NCBI RefSeq assembly: GCF_040807025.1
Contig: NC_090956.1
Location: 1,662,517 to 1,726,516, forward strand
DNA length: 64,000 nucleotides
Direction of reading: 5' to 3'
From: Struthio camelus
Taxonomy: Eukaryota; Chordata; Aves; Struthioniformes; Struthionidae
Part shown: in pieces, positions 13,911-28,600 of the stretch
Numbering within the stretch: the stretch's first letter is position 1
Layout of the letters: each line of letters begins with the position of its first letter
The notes under the pieces: generated by a model
Told to the model about the DNA's origin: nothing
Database searches by the model: none
Seen by the model: only the letters and a program-made list of their open reading frames with translations
Position numbers and translations under genes: made by a program

Positions 13911-16900
13911 CTGGAAAAGAAGCGGGGAGAAAAGGAACTGTGGTGTACTTTCCTTTATTAATAATGTTAAGCCCTGTAAACACTATGGATTCCTCCAGGC
14001 TCTAGTCCATGCTCTGTCCTTGCCTCTTTGGAGAAGAAATGCTCCAAAAGGGGATTCTTCTGTTGTTGTTTTGTTTCCCTAAAAATGGCTTTTATTCTTA
14101 TACTGTTGGGCTGCTGACAGTGCCAGTGCAATTAGCAATGAGGAAGCAAGCTGAACCTAATGAAAAGGCCAGTGTTTAAGCTGGCATCCAGAACATGAGG
14201 TGAGCCCTTGTTTCACCTGTTAGTTATACATACATAATCCACCTTTCCCATGGAAATGAGTTTAGTCACTTGCTTACATTTACCTGTCTAGAAGAATGAT
14301 TATTTCGTATTTCTGGCATGTCATGTTAATAAATGGCTCATCCAATGATTTGAGACAGCCTTATTTTAACCAGCTCATCTCAGTACTCAGCATTTCTGTG
14401 GTCACAAACTACAAAAACATTTTAATTAGAATTTGCCAGATCCTCTCAACCCTCCTGGGAATATTTCTTTTTGTCCACCCAGGACCAAGCAAAACTGAAG
14501 TGTCCTGTGTGTAGCATTAACCTGGTTACAGTATCCTAAAGTATGATTTTTTAAGGCAGGGATTTTTCAAAAGGACTTGTTTGTGGTTACTTTGAAGAGT
14601 TAGAACTTGCCTGCACGGATTCAGTGGGAGAACTACGTTCAAGGAGAAATCGGGCACATCAGCCATTATTATCTACAGAAGATGTCCATGCCTAACGTGA
14701 AATCGGACCATCTGATCTTCAAGGCTTACTTGCAGTACAGAAAAGCAACGCTCTTGGATGCTCTTTCAAAGCTGTGTTGGACTCTCAGGATGTGTAAGCA
14801 CATGCATTCATTGTCCATTGACACTGAATGAATCTGCATGCAGATTTTCACTTCATTTGATCTTTGCTGTCTGTGAAGATGCTTTTTATTGCCACATTTA
14901 TTTCATTTGTGTTACTTAACACACACAGTAAGCATTTACAAAAATGAAAAAAGACTGTTTTATCTGGTTCAATCATCTTATGGAAACTGCGAGGACTCAT
15001 AATCACTGACGAAATATCCTCAGGAATGCATCTTTACTTTTGTGCTGTTCAGACCAAAAAGTCTCTCAAAGTACGAAAAACAAGATGTTTCTAAAAAGCA
15101 CCAGGCACCCAGCTGCAAACAAGTCTCAATGGCAATCCTGTCCTGAGACAAACCAGTAATTCCCAGGAGAGAGGACCCAACAAGAAAACTAGTTTCAAGC
15201 CCTCCTACCTAGCAGGAGGGGAGCTCTCCAACCTCTGCTTCCCCTGGTTTGGGGACGCAGAAGGCGGCTATGCTCTGCTGGAAATTGAGAGATTTGCAAA
15301 GAACTTAAGGACAGCTACATACCTAAATGATACAGGAAATCGGTGGGAAGAGGATACCTCAAGCCCATGTAAATTCTTCTTGTCTCAGTTTTTCCCAATG
15401 TTTCGAGTTCACCCTCTGTCTGCACCAGTCACTCAGAGGCACAGAGAGCTGCAGCGTAAAGGCATCTCCCGGCTTATTTACCCCAAAGTGGCTGCTTTCT
15501 GCCTTTGCTGTGCTCACACAGCTTACGAGAGTAAATTAGGAAATTCAGGGCTACATAAAGGCAAAGATATCATTTCATATCTTCCTCTTATCACTGTCAG
15601 GATGACTTGACTCTCTATACTCGGATCCGAATGACCAAGAGAGGACTGTTTCTTCTGTTCCTTTGGGACTTGGGAGTCTTCCCTGCATTGTCCAACATTC
15701 AGCAGAGATGAAAACACTGTTTAATATCCTATTATAGTCCAAAGAGACGAAAGAAACATTCCTAAAGATAATATGGAACAGCTTGCTCTGAGAGAAGAAT
15801 CTTGAGGGCAGGCAGAGAACACAGCATTACTACAGAAAATTGTATTAATAACTAGTCTGGTCTGTTGTTGCAAACAGCTACCCAATACTATATTGTAAAG
15901 GGCACTGGAAGGGTCATCTTAATAAGAAAATATTAAAAGAACCAAACAATATGCTGTAACTGACACCATAAACATAAAAATATTGTCCTTTTTTGTATAG
16001 CAGTGCTGATAAAAATGCTACATAAAAGTCAGGTATTGTTACTATTTAAAGAGAAAACAAAATTGCTGGAGCACATCAACAAGTAAAAATGTCAAGGACA
16101 GGGAGGAAAACGTTGAGGTTGAAGCACAGAGGCAAGTTTGGCAATAACGAGACGAAATCCCTCAGAGCACGAGGATCAGAATATCTCTAGGGCTGCTGAG
16201 CAGAAGCTCTGAATGCTAAGCACAGAGAGAGCCACAAAGGGAGAGCTGCCGCTCCGGGCTGAACACCGCAACAAACCCAGGCAGAGCAGCACCGGGGCAG
16301 AGCAGGCAGCGCTGACCCTTGCTGCGGAGAGCTGTAATAATCCATTTCCATCTCTTGTTCCTACTGGTTTGCGAGCAGGTAAAACACTTACAGAAAGTTG
16401 CAGCCTTTCGAGTGAGCCTAGCAGGGGGTCTCACCAGGAGCAGGTTTGTCTCGCTAAGGGCTCGAAGCTGTCTTTGTTTTCCTCCATCACCCTTGGAAGA
16501 GCGTATCACCTACCCACGCAGCTCCCGTCTCCTCAAGGCAGCTTCCTAGCTTCAGCGTCCTCGGTGCGGCCTTCCAGAGGCGCTCAGTGGGTAGAACAGC
16601 CCATGCACTCAATGTCACAGACCCGCAGGAGTGGGCAGAACAGTAAAACACAGGTGGAATCTGTCGCTCCGGGCAGGGGGTTGTTTCCTCCCCTCGTCAC
16701 ACAAGGCAGGCATTATAATGACCTCCCAGTCTTCTTACTCAAGAGTTGCTCCCTTCCAGGCACTGTGAATTAATGGCAGGCATGAAGATAGGTCTTTCAT
16801 TCCTTTTTTTCCATTCTAATTAACTTTATTTTCGTTGCAAGGAGAACTGTGGACAGACCAATTACCGTGTTGGTACTGGCTGAGTCTAGTGCTGACCTGA

Positions 16901-19900
16901 GACTGCAGATCTGAGTGGAATTAAGACCTGAAAGGAGGTAAAACAGATTAGAGTTCACGTGGGGAAATCCATTGCCACACAGCCAAACTGAATAGACAGT
17001 GGCTTAGCAAAGCAGCAGAAAGGTGATGCTCCACCATAGCTCCCGAGCGGTAGGCTGGGCATGCTCAGACTTATTTGGCTCTGTCACCAGGTGATTTGGG
17101 TAGAAAACTGGAGACTTTGGCAGTGTATGTCTGCCAAACAACATGAAATATGCTGAAGAGATTTTAGGGTCTAGACTAACTTTCTTGCAGCTCATCAAAA
17201 CTGCTCTCTCCAGTAACACTCACTCTTCATGCTGTGGAAACCGAGGGCCGTTCTCGTAGCACGGACTAGCTGAGAGCGCCTCACAGGGCACAGACCACCA
17301 CACAGGCACACGCTCCATGTTAAGCTGCTATTGCTGATTTTCTGCTTTGCTTCCTCAGCACTTAGGGATCCCAGAGCTTAGCGAGCTAAGAGGTTTTAGA
17401 GTATTATATGTCCTGCTGCAGTACCAGCAGAAGAGGTAGTCTGCGGGGGGGATATTACATCCCATTATGAACCACACAGCAATCCTGTCTTCCCTTTAAT
17501 GTACCAATGGGTGCTGCGCTGTCAGCAGTGTTGGGCTGGATTTGAACCAGTCTCCACAGGAATCTCTGACTAGGGACATTTGACATGGGCTTGATTAATG
17601 CCTTGAGAAAGGGAGCTGTAGGGGACTGTCTACCAAACTAGAAGGTGAACACGATGCTGTAGAGGTTCTTCCTCTCACTAATGCCCTTACTATTCGTAAA
17701 CGTGTCACTGCTACAATAGACTTGGAAACCCTTCCTCCTTCGGTGCTCTCAGCTCTGGTCCTCACGCCCTGCTCAGTAAAGGTACACGAGTGCCCAGGCC
17801 AGGGTGCTGTTTTGCCAGAGACTAGGCATGGCTTCATGTCATCTGTTTCTACTCTTGTAGGGGGCTCTTCTTTTGTAGAAACCAGATGTGCATAACACAG
17901 TGTCCTCAGTGAGCCCAAGGGGAATGTCTCATTCCATCCAAATGTTGATTTCTGGGAGTTTTCAGGGGTGTTATTTTTAACAAACTATTGTGATGCACGT
18001 GCCTGCTATTTGTGATGTTTGTGACAGTCCTCAGCCATCTCTACTCTAGGGTCTGATTTCCAGGCTGGGTTTTATACATGGCTGATTTTCCTACACGGAT
18101 TTTGAGGTTTCTTTGTTTTGTTCTGTTTTCATGGTTGTTCACAGAGACATTCCTCTGTATCAGAAGAGCACCACTGTCTAAATAGCCTTTTCTCTTGTTA
18201 TTCCCCCTTTCCAATCCCCGGTTTCCTCTGATGCTCGTACTCTTGTGCAGGTTGCCACATTCCCAGAGGTGAAGCCAGAAGAAATGGATATGTGATTTGT
18301 GTTACCACAAACACGCGGGAATCTGAAGTCAAAAAGCATTCTCAGTCTCTGCCTAATTCAGCATGCGCTCCCACCGCCAAACTCAATTTGTGGTCTGTCA
18401 TCAGAACAGATTGTGTTTGCTCTGGAGAAGAACTGATGCTGCAGGACTAAGATGTCATGGCAGAACTAGAGGCCCAAACCAGTATGAAACGGCTTGCTAT
18501 AATCCTGAACTGGGCTGCAAGTCAGAGATGCGACTCCTCTGCAGTGTAATAAAGTGGCTTAGGACTGGATCAGAAGCTAAGGCTACAGAATAGCATCACA
18601 GTTCATTGGCAGACTTGGTGAAAGTTGGTGGCAGTGGAGGGAGGAGTAAAGCTCGTCATAGCAAGGGGAAGGCCAGTGCAGAAGTGAAGCGTGCTGGCAG
18701 AAGCGTGTGAGGATCCCTGCAGTACAGTTGGCTCCACTTCCTCATTTTGTGGGCAATAAAGTCACCCAAGGTGAAACTCAAATGTGCAGCGCAGACGTGC
18801 TCCTGCTGCTGGTGTGCCGCGATCAGTATGTTACCAGCGTGCCTCATTAGCCTAGGAAGAATTTCCTGATCAGAGAAGAACTAGGAAACCATGATAATTT
18901 GTCACTGCCTCTGTTAGGCCTGGGAGGTACAAGCACCTAGTGACAGGTCCTGAGTAAATGATAAAAGCAGCAGTGCTGCCCTGCTCAGATACCTTCCAAG
19001 TGCCAACACAAGGCCAGCATGCACTGTAACTGCCCAAGCTTCAGGCTGTAATAACTCTGTTTGCACAGGTTCTGAACCAGCACAACTCTTCTTTACCAGC
19101 TGAAATGCATTGGCTGGTGTTCGGTGGTGCATGCACTGCCCTCCCGTGTTGACGCAGAAACGCACGCTCCTACAAAAATGTCAAGGAATCTGCTTAGCTA
19201 TTAAACTGCCCAAACACAAAGAGAAAAGCTGTGATGGATACTCAGTTCTAAGCGAGTAATTGCTTCATTTCCCACTATTTTAAAGTGACTAAATACTTTA
19301 AAACATTGACCGTGAATTCTAGTCCTTGCAAGAAATTAATTATGGAATTCCAGGCTAAATCTACGGATAATAAAAAGACTGTTGTCCTTGTAGACCTGCT
19401 TCTAGACTTCTGGATCTGACAAAACTTTTAACTGATTTTTGCAGCATTTAGATTGAATGAGCTTCATCTCTTGTCAGAGTTAACCTACTATTAAAGCATT
19501 TACTGGCTGCTTTGTCCTTGAGCACAGTCTAGAAGGCCACTTTGAGCAAAGCTCAGCTGCACTGCCTGTGTCAGTGCCCTGCTTAGTGGCTCTGTGGCAC
19601 TCACTGCAGTTATTTCTGTTATTGCAGCCAGCTCTGTCTCTATGCCCCGAGAATGCATTTAAAAACTCCATGGGGCACTCTGCAGACAAATAAACTACAC
19701 AGTTTTGCACCCACATTTACAGTAATGCCAGTGTCCCAACCAAGGGCCCCTTGACACATTGCCAAACTTGCAAAGTTACATCTAATGTCACAAACAAATC
19801 TATACCTGTACTTGGAACAGAATAAAAATTTTGCTTGCTATCAGTAGGAGGAAAAAAAGGCTTCTTCACAATGTTCTCTGCCAGGAGCAAAGTGCCTCGG

Positions 19901-21419
19901 GCTCTACAGCAGGACTATAGACTTGCCCTTGGGCTAGACTGTAGGATAGCTGTGCCCCTGTGAGTACTTAGGCTGCATTTCTCCCTCTCCCAGTTCTAGC
20001 TTGGTGCGTTGTTGGTCAATAACATACCAGGGAAAATAAGCTCCCTTTCCTGAAAGTAACCTCATAGCCATTCTTCCTGACCAAGCAAATTATTTTACTC
20101 TCGGTGTAAAAGCATTCCTTGTAAGGCTTACCTGTCTTGCCCGAGATCTAGCCAGCAGCAGACTGGGACCAAGACTATTAGCTGACAAAATCATCACAAC
20201 AGCTTCAAAGCTTTTGGATCAGTTACCTGATGGCAGTAGCTGGCTGAGTTTCTATGGCAAATTCTATCCAGGTAGAGTAACCTAATAGGCCATTCATCAG
20301 CAGGCTGACCTAAGAGTGTTCTGGAGGAGTACAGAATGTGCTGGAGGTATGGGAACGGTTTCAGTTAGCAGTCACCACGAAGGGCCCCGGCAGAGGACTT
20401 TCATCTCTTAAAGCTTTAATCCATTCCAGCCTAGTTCTAGATGCTCTGCCGGCAGGTACTGGAACACATTCACCCCTACTTTTTTACAGCATATAGGACA
20501 TGCTGGTTCTACAGCAGGCTTCTCATTGCCAGGGAATAAAACATCCAGAGCTCCTGCACAAGCTAAGACCTTCCTCAAGAGATTTCACCAGACGCAATGA
20601 ATCTGAGGAATTTTTTGCAATGTCCTAAAAGCTACACGGAACAGAACATGGCAGATTGTAGCGTTATATAGAGCCTTCTTGGGCGATTGCTACCTTCTAG
20701 ATCACAGTCACAACTACTTCATGGGATTCACTGAAAACAGGGGACTTGCATATTTATTTCCTTCAGCTCACATTATAATGAGCTGCCCTGGACCATAACA
20801 ATTCTAGACACAACTTTGGGATTTAGCAACATGATCTGACATCAACTTTTACTTCTGTTGCTTTCATCTTCCTTTTCTGCTGTGGGGGAAGGAAAAAGGC
20901 CTGTAATGAATAGCTCTACTGCTGTTTGCAATAGCTTCATCTGCTTCAGGAGCTGATGGCTGATTCCTAGCTCAATTTAGAGACGCTCTCTAGTGGTTTT
21001 GTCTTGTGGTACCTATATCTCACACTCATCAGACTGTTAACTAATTCCCTTTGTGTCTTAAAGAGCCCATTCCCTCCACAGAGCTGCCCAGGCTGTCTTG
21101 GCACGACTCACCTGAGTGCTGACCAACTGGGAGGGCTGAACCGTGAGCTTTCAAAAGAGAGGCCACTGTCTTTTAAGACTGATGTTTTTAGATTTCTTAG
21201 GCAAAACAGTGTGCAGCAGGCTCCAATCCCTGGGGTGGTTCCCCCCCTTAGCTGGTTTCCTCCATTCCCTTGCGGTACCTCTCTTCTCCCAAGGACAAGG
21301 ACTTGCCGCTGCAGCAGCCTGAAAGCTGCCTTTCCTCCAGCGGGTCCCTAAGGGATTGGAGCTAAAACTTGACTGTCCGCAACCCGCATCTCAAAGGAAG
21401 GGATCACTGCTTTGTGTGC
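13911..21419. other. No coding sequence seen; GRID2IP upstream intron/intergenic
   Basis: This stretch lies between the first recognised GRID2IP exon and the CpG island. Open frames are short and unlike known proteins. Base composition is ordinary and AT-rich in places. It should contain the GRID2IP 5' untranslated exon(s) if transcription begins near the island at 21.4 kb, but I could not pick them out. Confidence 0.5.
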
Positions 21420-22400
21420 GCTACGGAAGAGGTCAGCGGGGCCGGGACTGCCGCGGTCACCTTCTGTCCCGGTTTCACCTCCAAGCTACTCTCACGGCCC
21501 TCCAGAACGAGGTATAAACCGGAGCGTCAGATTCAAGCTGTCTGCGAGGGACCAGGGCGGCCAGGCGCCCAATCACCTCAGGGGCGGCCACCGCGAGGCG
21601 CATCCCGCTCCCCCGGGGATCTCTGCCGCCTCCCCCGGCTCGGCCCCGTCCCAGCGGCTCGCCGCCGGCTCCGAGGGGCGGAGCGGGGCGGAGTGAGGCG
21701 GGGGGGGGGAGGTAGGGGGGGGGGGACAGGCCCGTCCCGCCGCACCAGGCGCGGCCAGGCCCGCGGCGCCGACAGGGCCGCCGCCACTTCCGGGTGGCTC
21801 CCGGTTCCTAGGCAACGCCTTCCTAGGCGATCCCCGAGCAGGAGGATGGTTGCCTCCGTTCGTCGGCGCTCAATTAGCCAGCCTGGGGAGGAGGGGTCGG
21901 CGGTGAGCGTCTCCCTGCGGCGCTCCGGGGGGCGACGGCGACCGGGGGGGGGGGGCGGCGACGGGGGCAGCCCCTGCCCCGAGGGGCGGGCGGGGGTCCC
22001 TGTGCCAAGCCGGGGGGTGCCGGCGTGTCCCCCTCCCCCCCCCGGACACTCCCGGTGTCACCCCCCTGGGGGGACGAGCCGCTCTCCTGCCTGGTGCCCC
22101 TCGGGCCTGGTCCCCTCACAGGGCCGCGGGCCTCGGGGGGGGGGCGTTTCCCCCGGATGTCGCCTGCCATGGGTGCCTGGGGGGGGTCCCGTGCCCCTCA
22201 GGGTGCCCCCCGGGGGTGCCTCCTGCCCTGGGTGCCCCCTGGTGCCCCCAGATTTCGTGTCCCCATTTCCCCCCCCCCTCCCCGGCCAGGTCCCTTCTAA
22301 TAAGTTCCCGCGTTTCCCCCCCCCCCCCCCCCCCCAAGATCTCTTCTGGCCTTTGCTTTCTAAAACACTCGCTGCGCCTGGTCTGGGGCTGCGCACAAAT
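21420..22400. promoter_or_regulatory. CpG island promoter between GRID2IP (-) and ZDHHC4 (+)
   Basis: This kilobase is very GC-rich with abundant CpG, in contrast to its flanks, and sits just before the first coding exon of ZDHHC4. It contains an ETS/GABP-type ACTTCCGGG site at 21786-21794. About ten bases further on, GTTCCTAGGCAAC at 21804-21816 carries a good right half (GGCAAC) of an RFX X-box but a poor left half. G-runs at about 21700-21731 could fold into a G-quadruplex. The 5' untranslated exon of ZDHHC4 should lie here; its exact borders are not clear. The island may also serve GRID2IP on the other strand, which is inference. Confidence 0.75.
22316..22335. repeat. Poly-C homopolymer, 20 bases
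   Basis: An uninterrupted run of 20 C lies at the edge of the CpG island. Runs like this are length-variable and prone to sequencing error. Confidence 0.9.
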
Positions 22401-22641
22401 ACATCAATAACATACTGAAATAAATGCTTTGGCCTCGCGGAGAGGATTTGTATGAATTGCCTGGACTTCGAGGTGCTTCGTTCCTGTATTTCAGTGATGC
22501 AGTAAACCATACGCATGAAGCATATCTAGGCCCAGGCACTGAGGTAAAGAGGCTAGGTAAAGGCAGCACTAATAAGCAGACACTAATCAGCACTAATGAG
22601 AGGCACTAATAAGCTCCTCCTGTTGCTTTGCAGGACTCAGG

Positions 22642-25600
22642 ATGGACTTTCTGACTCTCTTCTTGATGTATTTGTGTTTTGTTCTCGCTACTATTGTTCT
22701 AGTCTGCATCTGCTCCGGAAGGAAACAGAGTTTCCTTGCACGAAGCGTCAATGGTGCAGCCCAGGTAAGGAGCTGAGCTTTCAGAATGATGATTGTTTCC
22801 TGTTCTGGTGTTGTCTCCTGGTTCATCGTGCTACAATCAGTGCAACTTATATTTCTCCTACATAAAAAAATGCTAGTATATGTGTTTGGAATGGTGAGGT
22901 GCTATATTTCGTATTCCATCTGATTTTGACCGCTGCTTTTAGGGAAGTGCTAACTGGGATCAGAAATAGGAACATGCTTCTTTTCAGCGGTTGAAATCCT
23001 GTCCGAGCAGGTAGTAAAAACACATTGGCGTCTAATGGCTAAGGGATATCCTGTTTATAGATGTACCAGTCTGGCCACCCACAGTAACCTCAATAAAATA
23101 GTAAGGACAGAACTTCTCATGATACTAAAATCATGTTGTTCAGTGACTGCATAACACATGAGCTTTAAGAAATTGGTTAATAATAAGGCCCTCAAGTATT
23201 TGCAATTTTGTAGTATTTGCTGCTCTCATTAAGAGGAAAATGGTGGGGGAAGGCGTTATGAGAATAAAAGTGGGGAGAGAGTTATAACTGGTCGCACGTG
23301 TTTTAGGAAAAGCTCTTTAATGTGAGTCTACAATAATGCTGCCTGCTGTTCTTTTTTAAGAAAGAGAGGGGATGAAGAGCTTTAAAAGAAGATTAAGAAT
23401 TGGCTTTTTGTTGTAAAAATAGAGGGAATGAATTGAAAAGGCACCAGCTTATATTTTTGTCTATTGGACTGTGTCTGAATGGAAAAAAAACGTGTAGAAT
23501 TCTAGGCAGGGAAAAGAAAAGGAAATTATTTAAGTTATGAATAATATTTAGTTATATGAGTCTAAACAGACTTTGATTGTTGTTACTAGTATTATATTTT
23601 CATTTTGTATTATAGGCACTGAGATCACTGTGCAGAGAAATTTGGGGTTTTTTTACATTACTTACTAGGTACTTGTACAAAATGTGTAACTATCAGCTGT
23701 TAAAATTCTACTATGATGTAAAAGTCACTGTCTGGAGAAATATAATCGGTACTTGTATGCATGAAATAGTTAAAGGCAAACCTAAATAGTTTCTTTATAT
23801 GCTGTATTTTAAATTCATTTCTGAGTGTAATTAAGGAAGTGGATAAGCCTGAAAGTTTGTTGAAGTTGTTTGATTGTGTTATTTTAGGTCCTTTAAAGTG
23901 TTTATTGTGAGCTATAGAAAATAAACTTACACATACTGCAGCTGTTTCTAGCTCTCAGGCAAGTCAGCTTCCATCCCACTGATCTGTTTTCCACACTGCC
24001 AGTGATTCACTGGAGCAAGATGGTTATGTTCGTTATACAGTATTCATATGCTCTTACTTCCGTAATCATTGCAAGCACAAATCATATATGTAAGAGGCTT
24101 TTGCTTTGGTGTGAGGAATGTCTGAAGTACAAGGGATTACCGTATTGTATGTAGGGGAATACTGGGTGTTTCAGTTTTTGAATGCAGTGCTAGACAGTAA
24201 TTAACACACATACAGTTAATTTAAATTTGAATCATCGGTTCCGTAATGCGTGCTTTTCTGTCTAGTCATGTCTAATGTGCCTCCTACTGCAGTATGTAAC
24301 CCCTTTTTAAAAGGATCTGTAACTTAAGCCGCCAATATAGGGTCTACCACTTGAAAGAAAAATATTTAGCATCTTCCCAAACCTATGTGTGCTTTTTGCC
24401 TCATGGTCTTTCACATCTAAGGTGAAAAGCTCTGACTGCATATTTTCTTTCTGTGTCTACTGGAAACGGGCTCAGCTGCTTTAATTCTTCCACCACTGAT
24501 GGCGCAGTGTTGCTATAGAGATATGTCATCTTCTGAACAGCAGAGTTAAAACAGTTCCACAGTTGCAGACTTTTACCAAGAATTTCCCTGAATGAAGACA
24601 GGCAGTTTTCTTCTTCATTGTGCCTAGCTGGTTTTGAAGTGGCAATTAGACAGACATGGAGCTATCAGACTGCATAGTATTCGTACTAGAAGAAAGTGCT
24701 GTGTTTTTCCTGGAGGATGGCAGGCTTTATCCCTTTGCTTATCTCCACTTACATCTGTCAGATGTCCTGATGAAGCTTATTGTAGTTTAGAAATCGCTCA
24801 GTTCTATCCCCTGCTTAACCAGTTGCCCAGTCTGTAACCTGAGGTAAGCTCCTTATAACTTTCACACATTAACCCAGATAAATTTGTTTGTGGCTACTGG
24901 GCTTACCAGAATATAGTAGCACCTCACTCCCATTTTGAAAACCCCAGCAAGGTGCTTGCCTGTATTTTTAGGAGCTCAAACGCCCCTGAAGATGAGCTGC
25001 TTCCCCAGTGATAGGGGATAATGATATGTAACTGAGGTATTATGGGACTCGTATTTTTCTTTGAATTTTTCACTGGGAGGAAGAAGTGATGTGCGATTCA
25101 GATAACACAGTGTTTTCATTTGCTTCAGGTGTTGTCATTTGTAGTCCCCACACAGCTTCGAAGAATGACACAGAAGGTGCTTCACAGGCTCTTTCACACA
25201 CGGTATTTCACTTTTTTTAACCTTTTGACGTTATTTTTTGTTACTATTTCTGACTATTATTGGTGGCGTCCTCCCACTTCTACGGTCAAAGCTTTCATAT
25301 CATCCTCAGATATTCTCTCCTTGTCAGGAGTACTTGTTCAGGGATGATAGATTCCCTTTAAGGTTTGCTGCGCTGTTCTCTTTCTGCTCCTTGCTTATGG
25401 ATGAGAAGATGGTACCCTGCTATTTGAATAGATTTGACAAATAAACATAGTGTGGCTCAGTGGCTTCCAGTATAACGGATGTTGGTCACACTGCCTGGAG
25501 ACTGTATTCATGAAAGAGTTAAAACACGCTCCCTGGCAGCCACAGAGCAAGTTTAGAGAGAACTACTGATCCCTGCTTTCTCTCGTGCTCAGAGCTCGTA

Positions 25601-28600
25601 GTCCGGCAGCTAGGATGTCCAGGCGGCTCAAGGGGAGGCCGCTTAGCGGCCTGTGTACAGCCTGGTGTATGAAGGTGACGCCAATTTTTTAATGTCCTGG
25701 AAACTTTGGTGCATTAACTTTGGTGCATCTGCTCCACGGACTGTTTAAATACCCTTCCTTAGGAGGTGCACTGACTCTAATGGCAGTTCAGGGGCGTAAC
25801 CTCTACAGCTGGTGAATGCACGCTGCTGCTGTTTTGTTGCCTGCTGTGCAGATTCTCTGGTGTTAAGTTAGCACAGCCCGAGAGAGAGTGGTTATACTGT
25901 CAAACGTGCTGTCAGCAACAGAGCAATTATCTGATGAGGCTAATGTTGTCGTTGCTAGATTATGCTGTGTGCTGGAAGCACTTTGATCCTCCAAGCGTGC
26001 CCTTCAACTGCACCATGTTATTAAGAAAGAGATTTTTTTCAGCTCATGCAGGAGTGCAATGAGGCACAGCACCTGAAGATATCTTGATGTAATTCTGCAG
26101 TGGAGAGGAGGCTCCTCGGGATCTTAATGGATTGCACATAGAAATGGTGTACGTGAGAGCAGTAAGAAAGCAGTGGAGGAGAGCTTTTCTGTAACAGAGT
26201 TCAGGCTGTACTAAAATACGCATTGCTAGTTCTTTAAAACTGGTAATATTGGTGCCAAACTGATGTATAATCCAAAGAACTATGGTAAATGAACATTGCT
26301 CTCCTAACGTGTGCTTATCGGAGCACCTCTTTGCAGGGCTGCTGAAGCTGTTCAGTATGATGCATGCCAAACAGTTATGCAGCTTGTCTAGCAGAAGCTG
26401 TAGTCTGTTTACAGGTTGAAACTAGCGTTCACCATTGCTGACCTCCGTCACTCTTCCTTTTTTTAGTGGCTGCTGAAATGATTATTACTGTTTTTTTAAT
26501 ATTACCTTTTACTGGGATTTTCTTTGCTGTCAGAGCAGCCCAAAGCAAATGTCTTCTGGTAGAATATTGCATGGTCTGTTGCTGTGGCATGTTTTGGCAG
26601 CACCAACGGATTATGCGACTTTGCAGTTGACTCTACCTGATGGAAAAAAATTCAAAGAACAAACCAATAACGGAAGTGAATTTAGCTGGGAGACTTAAAG
26701 GAGTGTATGTGGGGAAAAGGGAAGGAGAAGCAGTTGGCTGGAGAGAACACTATTAACAGGCAATCCATGCTGGCTTGAAAACCTAAAAGGTCCTTGCATT
26801 TGGAAAGTCTTTGCTGATTACCTCTGAATGTACTTGATCTAGATGACGAGTATTAAACACACTGTCCCCTTCCTGTTACAGAAGCTGTTTGTTTGTTGTC
26901 CTGCATATAGCCTTGGAAGCAGCAGTTTATGGTGAATACACGTGGGAAGTGTTTGATTACTGCTGGGAGCTGGAGTTCTCCGTCCATCTCCTGCTGCTAC
27001 CCTACCTGCTGCTGGCTGTGAATATAGGGTTCTTCGTTCTCTGCTCTCGGGCCGATCCTGGTAAGCTTGCACTGATTGCGAGTTGTAGCTGTTTGAAAAT
27101 GGAATCTAAAAAGTGTTACAAATACCACGTACTTACTTGATTTTTTTTTTTTGAGGAAACTACTATTACAGTTTTGTGTCTTTCACAGGTATAATAACGA
27201 AATCAAATCATGCATCATTGACTAAGATTTATGCATACGATGCTGTATTATTTCAGAAAGGTATTGTGTGCCCTACATGCAACATGGAGAAACCAGCCAG
27301 ATCAAAGCATTGCAGTAAGAATCTTAATTTCATGGACAAGCACAGCAATAATAATACTTTTGCAATTTAACTTTCCAGTTCACACAACATCCGACCTGTT
27401 ATGCAGCTGAATGCCCGCAGTGTTTGGTTCATTTTCAGGAGGGTCCCAGATCACTGCTGCCCTTTGCCCATCCATGGGTCTTGTTCTTCTAATTTCTGTC
27501 ACAGAGTTTACTAGTTCTGAGGGTGTCATTTTGGGTCAGGAATAGGCAAGCTTTAAACATCTAATGGTTAAATGAAAAGTTGTCACCTCCAAGAGTTCAG
27601 AATTTTGTATTTCTCTTGCAAAATTCGCTGTTATCATCATCACTTAAAACAAAGCAGGGAGGTACAGTCTCTACCTTTCATGTGCTTTGTTAGGCAGTGC
27701 CGTCAGAGAAACCCAAATGCCTAAGCTGCTGTCTTGGTTGGTGAGTAAAAGAGGAAATGCACTTCAGATCAGTTCATGGTTTGGGTTTTTTGGTGATATG
27801 CGATTGAAATGAACTGATTTGCTTTAAAAGCTACCACTATAAAAAAAAAAAAGGCTAAAACATGACCATATTTCTCTTTTTCTTGGATGAAAGACTAAGC
27901 TATACAGTGTAAAAATCATATTGATTACTTAAAAGCTAAATAACTGAACTGTCTTGTCACTCACTTTCAATCAGGTTTATGTAATATCTGTGTGCATCGT
28001 TTTGATCACCACTGTGTGTGGGTGAACAACTGCATAGGTGCCTTCAATACAAAGTATTTCTTCCTTTACCTCTTTACGCTGACTGCTATGGCTGCAAACA
28101 TTGCAATCATCACAGCAGCATTTCTCATCCAAGTGGTGCTGCTGTCAAATATGATGCATGGAAGTTACATTGATGACCAAGGACAAGAGCATGCTATTGA
28201 GATTCTCTTTCTCATTCAGGTAAGTATATGCTATCTGAGTTCTTAGCCAAAAAAAAAGGCTTATCTGAGCATTTTCTTTCAGGAATTCTTTTAAGTCCAG
28301 TTGTTCTCAGGGACAGAATGTGGGCAGACTGTGGTTTGTAACCAGCTTATATAGTTAATAGAGTTTAGAAAACTGTCATAGCAGAATACTTTAAAAATAT
28401 GGCATTTTTCTGCAAGCACTACCTTCAGCTCTCCTGTTCTCTGGATTTTTGTCTCCAGTCTGCTTTCATTCAGCATATCTGATCCATGAAGAATTACTTT
28501 ACGTTCCAGTGACTATCTACTGCAGTAACATTTGTGAAACTGTTTGCAATCCTTGAGATATCCTAGTGGAGATAGTAAAGCAGGACCCTACTGCCATGGA

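Noticed and set aside
13903-13983. Upstream extension of the GRID2IP PDZ frame to an earlier ATG
   Set aside because: It crosses a good polypyrimidine tract and CAG acceptor; the ATG at 13902 matches the mammalian start.
21369-22418. 349-codon frame across the ZDHHC4 CpG island
   Set aside because: Pro/Gly/Arg-rich composition through homopolymer runs and no homology; island artefact.
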